Notes under the pieces: generated by a model
What the model was told of the DNA's origin: nothing
What the model saw: the letters and a program-made list of their open reading frames with translations, nothing else
Database searches by the model: none
Shown: positions 43,766 through 55,700 of the stretch, one piece after another
How positions within the stretch are numbered: position 1 is the stretch's first letter
How the letters are laid out: every line of letters begins with the position of its first letter
Position numbers and translations under genes: made by a program
From: Amycolatopsis rifamycinica
Lineage (GTDB): Bacteria > Actinomycetota > Actinomycetes > Mycobacteriales > Pseudonocardiaceae
Reading direction: 5' to 3'
DNA length: 64,000 bases
Assembly: GCF_000695625.1 (NCBI RefSeq)
Contig: NZ_JMQI01000039.1
Location: forward strand, 1 to 64,000

Positions 43766-46700
43766 ATGTCCGCGCCGAACGAGCAGATCGTTGACGCACT
43801 GCGCGCCTCGCTGAAGGAGAACGTCCGCCTCCAGCAGGAGAACGCCGCGCTCACCGCGGCCGCCGCGGAGCCCATCGCGATCGTCTCCATGGCCTGCCGC
43901 TACGCCGGCGGGATCCGCGGCCCGGAGGACTTCTGGCGAGTCGTGTCCGAAGGCGCCGACGTCTACACCGGGTTCCCCACCGACCGCGGCTGGGACCTCG
44001 AGGGCCTCTACCACCCGGACCCCGACAACCCGGGGACGACGTACGTGCGGGAAGGCGCCTTCCTCCACGACGCGGCCCAGTTCGATGCGGGCTTCTTCGG
44101 CATCTCGCCGCGTGAGGCGCTGGCCATGGACCCGCAGCAGCGGCAGCTGCTGGAGGTGTCCTGGGAGACCCTCGAGCGGGCCGGCATCGACCCGCATTCG
44201 GTGCGCGGCAGCGACATCGGCGTCTACGCCGGGATCGTGCACCAGGACTACGCCCCCGACCTCAGCGGGTTCGAGGACTTCATGAGCCTGGAGCGGGCGC
44301 TGGGCACCGCGGGCGGTGTCGCCTCGGGCCGGGTCGCCTACACGCTCGGCCTCGAAGGTCCCGCCGTCACCGTCGACACGATGTGCTCGTCGTCGCTCGT
44401 GGCCATTCACCTCGCGTCGCAGGCGCTTCGCCGCGGTGAGTGCTCGATGGCGCTGGCCGGCGGCTCGACCGTGATGGCGACGCCGGGCGGGTTCGTCGGC
44501 TTCGCCCGGCAGCGGGCGCTGGCCTTCGACGGGCGCTGCAAGTCCTACGCGGCGGCGGCCGACGGCTCCGGCTGGGCCGAGGGCGTCGGCGTGGTGCTGC
44601 TGGAGCGGCTGTCGGTGGCGCGTGAGCGCGGGCACCAGGTGCTCGCCGTCATCCGCGGCAGCGCGGTCAACTCCGACGGCGCGTCCAACGGCCTGACCGC
44701 TCCCAACGGCCCCGCCCAGCAGCGGGTCATCCGCAAGGCCCTCGCCGGCGCCGGGCTGTCACCGTCCGATGTGGACACCGTGGAAGGGCACGGTACCGGC
44801 ACCGTCCTCGGCGACCCGATCGAGGTGCAGGCGCTGCTGGCCACCTACGGCCAGGGCCGCGACCCGCGGCAGCCGCTGCTGCTCGGCTCGGTGAAGTCGA
44901 TCGTCGGGCACACGCAGGGCGCGTCCGGCGTGGCCGGCGTGATCAAGATGGTGCAGTCGCTGCGGCACGGGAAGCTCCCGGCCACGCTGCACGTGGACGC
45001 GCCGACCCCGCAGGTGGACTGGACGGCGGGCGCGGTCGAGCTGCTGACCGAGCCGCGGGAGTGGCCGCGCGGCGACCGGCCGCGCCGGGGCGGCATCTCG
45101 TCGTTCGGCGCCAGCGGCACCAACGCGCACATGATCCTGGAAGAGGCGCCCGAGGAAGAGCCGGTCGCCCAGGCGGCGCCCGCGGGCGTGGTGCCGCTCG
45201 TCGTGTCGGCGGCGACTGCCGCGTCGCTGGCCGCGCAGGCCGGGCGGCTGGCGGAGGTCGGTGACGTCTCGCTGGCGGACCTCGCCGGGACGCTGGTGTC
45301 CGGGCGCGCGACGCTCAGCGAGCGCGCTGTCGTCGTGGCCGGTTCCCCCGAAGAGGCCGTGACCGGGCTGCGGGCCTTGGCGCACGGGGAGAGTGCTCCC
45401 GGCGTGCTGTCCGGACGCGGCTCGGGTGCGCCGGGCAAGGTCGTCTGGGTGTTCCCCGGCCAGGGGACGCAGTGGGCGGGCATGGGCCGGGAGCTCCTGG
45501 ACTCCTCCGCGGTCTTCGCCGCGCGGATCGCCGAGTGCGAGACCGCGCTCGGACGGTGGGTCGACTGGTCGCTGACCGACGTCCTGCGCGGCGACGCCGA
45601 CCTGCTGGACCGGGTCGACGTCGTGCAGCCGGCGAGCTTCGCCGTGATGGTCGGGCTCGCGGCGGTGTGGGCTTCGCTCGGCGTCGAGCCCGAGGCCGTG
45701 GTGGGCCACTCGCAGGGCGAGATCGCGGCCGCGTGCGTGTCCGGCGCGCTGTCGCTGGACGACGCCGCGAAGGTGGTGGCCCTGCGCAGCCAGGCCATCG
45801 CGGCCTCGCTGGCCGGCCGGGGCGGCATGGCCTCGGTCGCGTTGAGCGAAGAAGACGCGGCCGCGCGCATCGAGGCGTGGGCGGGCCGCGTGGAAGTGGC
45901 GGCCGTCAACGGGCCGGCGTCCGTGGTCATCGCCGGAGACGCCGAGGCCCTGGACGAAGCCCTCGACGCGCTCGACGACCAGGGCGTCCGGATCCGGCGG
46001 GTGGCGGTGGACTACGCGTCCCACACCCGGCACGTCGAAGCCGCCCGCGACGCCTTGGCCGAGATGCTCGGCGGCATTCGTGCGCAGGCCCCGGAAGTGC
46101 CGTTCTACTCGACCGTCACCGGCGGCTGGGTTGACGACGCCGGCGTCCTCGACGGCGGGTACTGGTACCGCAACCTGCGTCGTCAGGTCCGGTTCGGCCC
46201 GGCCGTGGCCGAGCTGATCGAGCAGGGGCACCGGGTGTTCGTCGAGGTCAGCGCGCACCCCGTGCTGGTCCAGCCGATCAACGAGCTCGTCGACGGCACC
46301 GAAGCCGTCGTCACCGGGACGCTGCGGCGCGAGGACGGCGGGCTCCGGCGCCTGCTGGCCTCGGCGGCCGAGCTCTTCGTGCGCGGCGTGACCGTGGACT
46401 GGTCCGGCGTCCTGCCGCCGCACCGGCGCGTCGAGCTGCCGACGTACGCCTTCGACCACCAGCACTACTGGCTGCGGATGGGCGGGACGGCGACCGACGC
46501 CGTGTCGCTGGGCCTGGCCGGCGCCGACCACCCGCTGCTGGGCGCGGTCGTGCCGCTGCCGCAGTCCGACGGCCTGGTCTTCACCTCGCGGCTGTCCCTG
46601 AAGACGCACCCGTGGCTGGCCGGGCACGCGATCGGCGGAGTCGTCCTGATCCCCGGCACCGTCTACGTCGACCTCGCGCTGCGCGCCGGCGACGAGCTCG

Positions 46701-49700
46701 GCTTCGGCGTGCTGGAAGAGCTCGTCATCGAGGCACCGCTGGTGCTCGGCGAGCGCGGCGGGGTCCGCGTGCAGGTCGCGGTGAGCGGGCCGACCGAAAC
46801 CGGCTCGCGCGCGGTCGACGTCTTCTCCACGCGGGAAGACGACGACGAATGGACCCGGCACGCCACCGGGCTGCTCGGGGCGTCGGCGTCCCGGGAAGCC
46901 CACCGGAACTTCGACTTCGCCGCCTGGCCGCCGGCCGGGGCGCAGCCGATCGACGTCGAAAACTTCTACGCCGACCTCACCGAGCGCGGGTACGCCTACA
47001 GCGGCGCGTTCCAGGGCATGCGGGCGGTGTGGCGGCGGGGGAACGAGGTCTTCGCCGAGGTCGCGCTGCCCGACGACCACCGCGAGGACGCCGGCAAGTT
47101 CGGCCTCCACCCCGCGCTGCTCGACGCCGCCCTGCACACGAACGCCTTCGCCAACCCCGACGACGAGCGCAGCGTGCTGCCGTTCGCGTGGAACGGCCTG
47201 GTCCTGCACGCCGTCGGGGCGTCGGCGCTGCGGGTGCGGGTCGCGCCGGGCGGGCCGGACGCGCTGACGTTCCAGGCCGCCGACGAGGCCGGTGGCCTGG
47301 TCGTCACCATGGATTCGCTGGTGTCCCGCGAAGTCTCGGCCGCGCGGCTGGAGACGGCGGCGGGCGAAGAGCGCGACTCGCTGTTCCAGGTCGACTGGGT
47401 CGAGGTCCCCGCGACCGACAGCGCGGCCGCGGACCACGTCGAGGTGCTCGAAGCCTTCGGCGAGGAAGCGCCCCTGGAGCTGACCAGCCGGGTGCTGGAA
47501 GCCGTGCAGAGGTTCCTCGCCGACGCGGCGGAGGAGGCCCGGCTGGTCGTGGTGACCCGCGGTGCCGTGCGTGCGGTGACCGACCCGGCGGGGGCCGCCG
47601 TGTGGGGCCTGGTGCGGGCCACGCAGGCGGAGAACCCGGGCCGGATCATCCTGGTCGACACCGACGGTGACCTGCCGCTGGGTGCTCTGCTCGGCAGTGG
47701 TGAGCCGCAGATCGCCGTGCGCGGTGGGGCTTTCTCCGTCCCGCGGCTGTCCCGTGCCACCGGCGAAGCGCCCGACGCGGTGTTCAGTCCGGAAGGGACG
47801 GTCCTGCTGACCGGCGGCACCGGCTCGCTGGGTGGCCTGGTCGCCAAGCACCTGGTCTCCCGGCACGGCGTCCGGCGGCTGGTGCTCGCCGGCCGGCGGG
47901 GCGTGGCCGCGGAAGAGCTGCTCGCGGAGCTGACCGAGCAGGGCGCGAGCGTGGCCGTGGTGGCCTGCGACGTCTCCGACCGCGACCAGGTCGCCGCGCT
48001 GCTGGCCGAGCACCGCCCGACCGGGATCGTGCACCTGGCCGGCCTGCTCGACGACGGCGTCATCGGGGCACTGACCCGGGAGCGGCTGGCCGGGGTGTTC
48101 GCACCCAAGGTCGACGCGGTCCGCCACCTCGACGAGCTGACCCGGGACCTCGACCTCGACGCCTTCGTCGTGTTCTCGTCCGCGGCCGCGCTCATGGGCT
48201 CAGCCGGTCAGGGCAACTACGCCGCGGCCAACGCGTTCCTCGACGGCCTGATGGCCGTGCGCCGCGCGGCGGGCCTTCCCGGCGTGTCCCTGGCGTGGGG
48301 GCTGTGGGAGCAGGCCGACGGCCTGACCGCCCACCTCAGCGCGACCGACCAGGCCCGGATGAGCCGCGGCGGCGTGCTGGCCATGACGCCCGCCGAGGCC
48401 CTCGACATCTTCGACATCGGCCTGCACGCCGAGCAGGCGCTGCTCGTGCCGATCAAGCTCGACCTGAAGACCCTGCGCAGCGGCGGGGAGGTTCCGCACC
48501 TGCTGCGCGGCCTGGTGCGTGCGAGCCGCCGGGTGGCCCGCACGGCCGCCGCGAGCGGCGGCGGGGGCCTGGTCCACAAGCTCGCCGGCCGGCCCGCCGA
48601 GGAGCAGGAAGCGGTCCTGCTCGGCATCGTCCAGGCCGAGGCGGCCGCGGTGCTCGGCTTCAACGCCCCCGAGCTGGCGCAGGGCACCCGCGGGTTCAGC
48701 GACCTCGGCTTCGACTCGCTGACCGCGGTCGAGCTGCGGAACCGGCTGAGCGCGGCCACCGGGGTCAAGCTGCCCGCCACGCTCGTCTTCGACTACCCGA
48801 CGCCGGTGGCGCTCGCCCGGCACCTGCGCGAGGAGCTGGGCGAGACGGTGGCGGGCGCGCCCGCCACCCCGGTGCCGACCGCCGCCGCGGACGCGGGCGA
48901 GCCGATCGCCATCGTCGGCATGGCCTGCCGCCTGCCGGGCGGGGTGATGAGCCCCGACGACCTGTGGCGGATGGTCGCCGAAGGCCGCGACGGCATGTCG
49001 GCTTTCCCCGAGGACCGCGGCTGGGACCTGGACGGCCTGTTCGACTCCGACCCGGAGCGCCCGGGCACCGCCTACATCCGCCAGGGCGGCTTCCTGCACG
49101 AGGCCGCGCTGTTCGACCCGGGCTTCTTCGGCATCTCGCCGCGCGAAGCCCTGGCCATGGACCCGCAGCAGCGGTTGCTGCTCGAAGCGTCCTGGGAGGC
49201 CCTCGAACGCGCGGGCATCGACCCGGCGAAGGCGCGGGGTGACGCCGTCGGTGTCTTCTCCGGCGTTTCCATCCACGACTACCTCGAGTCACTGAGCAAC
49301 ATGCCCGCGGAACTCGAAGGCTTCGTCACCACGGCCACGGCGGGCAGCGTGGCCTCGGGCCGCGTGTCCTACACCTTCGGGTTCGAGGGGCCGGCCGTCA
49401 CGGTCGACACGGCCTGCTCGTCGTCCCTGGTGGCGATCCACCTCGCCGCGCAGGCGCTGCGGCAGGGCGAGTGCACGATGGCGCTGGCCGGCGGCGTCGC
49501 CGTGATGGGCTCGCCGATCGGGGTGATCGGCATGTCGCGGCAGCGCGGCATGGCCGAGGACGGCCGGGTCAAGGCGTTCGCGGACGGCGCGGACGGCACG
49601 GTCCTGTCCGAGGGCGTCGGCATCGTCGTCCTCGAACGGCTTTCGGTGGCCCGCGAACGCGGGCACCGGGTCCTCGCCGTGCTCCGCGGCAGCGCGGTCA

Positions 49701-52700
49701 ACCAGGACGGCGCGTCCAACGGCCTGACCGCCCCGAACGGCCCCTCGCAGCAGCGGGTGATCCGCGCGGCGCTCGCCGGCGCCGGCCTGCGACCGTCCGA
49801 AGTGGACGTCGTCGAGGCCCACGGCACCGGCACCGCGCTGGGTGACCCCATCGAGGCGCAGGCCCTGCTGGCCACGTACGGCAAGAACCGTGAGACGCCG
49901 CTGTGGCTCGGCTCTCTGAAGTCGAACATCGGCCACACGCAGGCCGCCGCCGGGGTCGCGGCCGTCATCAAGATGGTCCAGGCCCTGCGGCACGACGCCC
50001 TGCCGCCGACCCTCCACGTGCGGGAACCCACCAAGCAGGTGGACTGGTCCGCGGGCGCGGTCGAGCTGCTGACCGAGGGCCGCGAGTGGGCCCGCAACGG
50101 CCACCCGCGCCGCGCCGGCGTGTCGTCGTTCGGCATCAGCGGCACCAACGCGCACCTCATCCTCGAGGAGGCGCCCGCCGAGGAGACCTCCGAGGCCGAC
50201 GTTCCCGACGGCGTGGTGCCCGTGGTGGTCTCCGCGCGCAGCACCGGATCACTGGCCGGTCAGGCCGGGCGGCTGGCGGCGTTCCTCGACGGGGACGTCT
50301 CGCTGACCCGCGTGGCGGGTGCCCTGCTGTCGACCCGCGCGACGCTGGCCGACCGGGCCGTCGTCGTGGCCGGCTCGGCCGAGGAGGCCCGGGCGGGGCT
50401 GACCGCACTGGCCCGCGGCGAGAGCGCGGCCGGGCTGGTGACCGGGACCGCGGGCATGCCCGGCAAGACCGTCTGGGTGTTCCCCGGCCAGGGAACGCAG
50501 TGGGCGGGCATGGGCCGGGAACTCCTCGAAGCGTCCCCGGTGTTCGCCGAGCGGATCGCCGAATGCGCGACGGCGCTGGAGCCGTGGGTCGACTGGTCCC
50601 TGCCGGACGTCCTGCGCGGTGAGACCGGCCTGCTGGACCGGGTCGACGTGCTGCAGCCCGCGAGTTTCGCCGTGATGGTCGGGCTCGCGGCCGTGTGGGC
50701 GTCGGTGGGCGTCGTGCCCGACGCCGTCCTGGGCCACTCCCAGGGCGAGATCGCCGCGGCCTGCGTCGCCGGTGCACTGTCCCTCGAGGACGCGGCCAAG
50801 GTCGTCGCGCTGCGCAGCCAGGCCATCGCGGCCCGGCTGTCCGGCCGCGGGGGGATGGCGTCGGTCCAGCTGAGCCACGACGAGGTGGCCGCTCGGCTCG
50901 CGCCGTGGGACGGCCGGGTCGAGGTCGCCGCCGTCAACGGTCCTGCGTCGGTGGTGATCGCCGGTGACGCCGAAGCGCTCACCGAGGCCGTCGAAGCCCT
51001 CGGCGGACGGCGGGTGGCGGTGGACTACGCGTCCCACACCCGGCACGTCGAAGACATCGAGGACACCCTCGCCGAAACCCTGGCCGGGATCCCCGCGCAG
51101 GCACCGGTGGTGCCGTTCTACTCCACTGTGGACGGTGCATGGATCACCGAAGCCGGGGTCGTCGACGGCGGGTACTGGTACCGGAACCTCCGCAACCAGG
51201 TCGGCTTCGGCCCGGCCGTTGCCGCGCTGCTCGACCAGGGCCACGGGGTGTTCGTCGAGGTCAGCGCGCACCCGGTGCTGGTCCAGCCGCTCAGTGAACT
51301 CGGCGAAGACGCCGTGGTCACCGGGACCCTGCGGCGCGACGACGGCGGCCTGCGGCGGCTGCTGACCTCCATGGCCGAGCTGTTCGTCCGGGGTGTCCCG
51401 GTCGACTGGGCCACAATGGTGCCGCCCGCCCGCGTCGACCTGCCGACGTACGCCTTCGACCACCAGCACTTCTGGCTCAGCCCGTCCGCCGCGGCCGACG
51501 CGCCCGCGCTCGGCCTGGCCGGGGCCGATCACCCGTTGCTGGGGGCGGTCCTGCCGCTGCCGCGGTCCGGCGGCCTGGTCTTCACCTCGCGCCTGTCGGT
51601 GCGGACGCACCCGTGGCTGGCCGACGGCGTCCCGACCGCGGCGCTGGTCGAGCTGGCCGTGCGGGCCGGTGACGAGGCCGGGTGTCCCGTCCTCACCGAC
51701 CTGACGGTCGAGAAGCCGCTGGTCCTGCCCGAGAGCGGGGGCCTGCGGGTGCAGGTCGTCGTGAGCGGTGAGCGCGCGGTCGACGTGTACTCGCAGCGCG
51801 AAGGCGACGAAGACTGGACCCGGAACGCCACCGGGCACCTGTCGGCCACCGCGCCGGCGCACGAGCCGTTCGACTTCACCGCCTGGCCTCCGCCCGGTGC
51901 CGAGCAGGCCGACGGCGGCTGGCGGCGTGGCGAAGAGATCTTCGCCGAGGTCGCGCTGCCCGAGGACCAGGACGCCGGGAAGTTCGGCATCCACCCGGTG
52001 CTGCTGGACGCGGCCCTGCGTCCGGTGCTGGCGGACGACGAGCAGCCGGCGGAGTGGCACGGCCTGGTCCTGCACGCCGCGGGGGCCTCGGCGCTGCGGG
52101 TGCGGCTGGCGCCCGGTGGCGGCCTCCAGGCGGCGGACGAGACCGGCGGCCTGGTCCTCACCGCGGACTCGGTGGCAGGCCGGGAACTCTCGGCCGGGAA
52201 GACCCGCGCCGGATCGCTGTACCGGGTCGACTGGACCGAAGTGTCCATTGCGGACAGCGTGGCACCGTCGGAGCGGGTCGAGGTGCTCGAAGCCTCCGGC
52301 GAGGAGCCGCTGGACCTGACCGCGCGGGTGCTGGAAGCCGTCCAGGCGTTCCTCGCCGACGCGGCGGACGACGCCCGGCTGGTCGTGGTGACCCGCGGCG
52401 CCGTCCGCGAGGTGACCGACCCGGCCGGGGCCGCGGTGTGGGGCCTGGTCCGGGCCGCGCAGGCGGAGAACCCCGACCGGATCGTGCTCCTCGACACCGA
52501 CGGTGAGATCCCGCTCGGCGCGATCCTGGCCGCCGACGAGCCGCAGGTCGCGGTGCGCGGCGGGAAGTACTTCGTGCCCCGCATCGCCCGCGCCGACCAG
52601 CGCGGGGAGGCCGTCTTCCGCCCGGACGGGACGGTGCTCATCTCCGGTGCCGGCGCGCTCGGTGGCCTGGTGGCCCGGCGCCTGGTCGAACGCCACGGCG

Positions 52701-55700
52701 TCCGGAAGCTGGTGCTGGCTTCCCGGCGCGGCCCGGACGCCGAGGGCGTGGCGGACCTGGTCGCCGAGCTGGCCGCGGACGTGTCCGTCGTCGCCTGCGA
52801 CGTCTCCGACCGCGCTCAGGTGGCCGCGCTGCTCGACGAGCACCGGCCGACCGCCGTCGTGCACACCGCCGGTGTCCTCGATGCGGGTGTCATCGAGACG
52901 CTGGACCGGGACCGGCTGGCCACGGTGTTCGCACCCAAGGTCGACGCGGTCCGCCACCTCGACGAACTCACCCGCGACCGGGACCTGGACGCGTTCGTCG
53001 TCTACTCCTCGGTTTCGGCCGTGTTCATGGGCGCGGGCAGCGGCAGCTACGCCGCGGCCAACGCCTTCCTGGACGGCCTGATGGCCAATCGCCGGGCGGC
53101 CGGCCTGCCGGGCCTGTCACTCGCGTGGGGTCTCTGGGACCAGAGCACCGGCATGGCGGCCGGCACCGACGAGGCCACCCGCGCCCGGATGAGCCGCCGC
53201 GGCGGCCTGCAGATCATGACGCAGGCCGAAGGCATGGACCTGTTCGACGCCGCTCTCGGCTCGGCAGAGCCACTGCTCGTGCCCGCCAAGCTGGACCTGC
53301 GCGGGGTGCGCGCCGACGCCGCCGCGGACGGGGCCGTGCCGCACCTGCTGCGCGGCCTGGTCCGCGCGGGCCGTCAGCAGGCCCGTACCGCATCCACTGT
53401 GGACGGCGGGCTGGCCGGGCTCGCCCCGGCCGACCAGCTCACCCTGCTCCTGGACCTGGTCCGGGCGCAGGTGGCGGCCGTGCTCGGGCACGCCGACGCG
53501 AGTGCGGTCCGGGTGGACACCGCGTTCAAGGACGCCGGCTTCGACTCGCTGACCGCGGTCGAGCTGCGCAACCGGATGCGGACCGCCACCGGGCTGAAGC
53601 TGCCCGCCACGCTGGTCTTCGACTACCCGAACCCCCAGGCGTTGGCGAAGTTCCTGCGCGAGGAGCTCGGCGGTGCGGCGGAGACGCCGGTGGCCGCGGT
53701 GGCCGCGAAGGCCGACCTCGGCGAGCCGATCGCCATCGTCGGCATGGCCTGCCGCCTGCCGGGCGGCGTCGCCGGGCCCGAGGACCTCTGGCGGCTGGTC
53801 GCCGAGGGCCGGGACGCCGTCTCGAGCTTCCCGGCCGACCGCGGCTGGGACACCGACGGCCTGTACGACCCGGACCCGGCGACCCCGGGCAAGACCTACA
53901 CGCGGCACGGCGGGTTCCTCCACGAGGCCGGCCTCTTCGACGCGGGCTTCTTCGGGATCTCGCCGCGCGAGGCCGTCGCCATGGACCCGCAGCAGCGGCT
54001 CCTGCTGGAGACCTCGTGGGAGGCCATGGAAGACGCCGGAGTCGACCCGCTCTCGCTCAAGGGCGACGACGTCGGCGTGTTCACCGGCATGTTCGGCCAG
54101 GGTTACGTCGCGCCGGGGGACAGCGTCGTCACCCCGGAGCTGGAGGGCTTCGCGGGCACGGGCGGCTCGTCGAGCGTGGCGTCCGGCCGCGTGTCGTACG
54201 TGTTCGGCTTCGAAGGCCCGGCGGTGACGATCGACTCGGCGTGCTCGTCTTCGCTGGTCGCGATGCACCTCGCCGCGCAGTCGCTGCGGCAGGGCGAGTG
54301 CTCGATGGCACTGGCCGGAGGTGCGACCGTGATGGCGAACCCCGGCGCGTTCGTGGAGTTCTCCCGGCAGCGCGGCCTCGCCGTCGACGGGCGCTGCAAG
54401 GCGTTCGCCGCCGCGGCCGACGGCACCGGCTGGGCCGAGGGCGTCGGCGTGGTCGTGCTCGAACGGCTTTCGGTGGCCCGCGAACGCGGGCACCGGATCC
54501 TGGCCGTGCTGCGCGGCAGCGCGGTGAACCAGGACGGCGCTTCGAACGGCCTGACCGCGCCGAACGGGCCTTCGCAGCAGCGGGTGATCCGCCGGGCCCT
54601 GGTGAGCGCCGGACTGGCACCGTCCGATGTGGACGTCGTCGAGGCGCACGGCACCGGGACCACGCTGGGTGACCCGATCGAGGCGCAGGCCCTGCTGGCC
54701 ACGTACGGCAAGAACCGTGAGACGCCGCTGTGGCTCGGGTCGCTGAAGTCGAACATCGGCCACGCGCAGGCCGCCGCGGGCGTCGCGGGCGTGATCAAGA
54801 TGGTGCAGGCCCTCCGCCACGAAGTCCTGCCTCCGACGCTGCACGTCGACGAGCCGACGCCCGAGGTGGACTGGTCCGCCGGCGCCGTCGAACTGCTGAC
54901 CGAAGCTCGCGAGTGGCCGCGCAACGGCCGTCCGCGCCGGGCCGGGGTGTCCGCGTTCGGCGTCAGCGGCACGAACGCGCACCTGATCCTGGAAGAGGCG
55001 CCCGCCGAAGAGCCGGTGCCCACGCCCGAGGTGCCCGTGGTGCCGGTCGTGGTTTCCGCCCGCAGCAAGGCCTCCCTGGCCGGTCAGGCGGGCCGGCTCG
55101 CCGAGTTCGTCCGGGGTGACGCGCCGCTGGCCGGCGTGGCCCGGGCGCTGGTGACCGACCGGGCCGCGCTGAGCGAGCGCGCGGTCGTCGTCGCGGGCTC
55201 CCGCGAAGAAGCCGTGACGGGCCTGGAAGTGCTGGCCCGCAGAGAAGACACGGCCACGGTGGTCACCGGCCGGGCCGGGGCGCCGGGCAAGGTCGTCTGG
55301 GTCTTCCCCGGTCAGGGCTCGCAGTGGGTGGGCATGGGCCGGGAGCTGCTCGAAGAGTCTCCGGTGTTCGCCGAGCGGGTCGCCGAGTGCGCGGCCGCGC
55401 TGGCACCGTGGATCGACTGGTCGCTGCTCGACGTCCTGCGCGGCGAGTCCGATCTGCTGGACCGCGTCGACGTCGTGCAGCCCGCGAGCTTCGCGGTGAT
55501 GGTCGGCCTCGCCGCGGTGTGGCAGTCCGCGGGCTTGCGGCCGGACGCCGTGGTCGGGCATTCGCAGGGCGAGATCGCGGCGGCGTGTGTGTCGGGTGCG
55601 TTGTCGCTGCCGGACGCGGCGAAGGTGGTCGCGTTGCGCAGCCAGGCGATCGCCACCCGGCTGGCCGGCCGCGGCGGCATGGCCTCGGTCGCGCTGAGCG

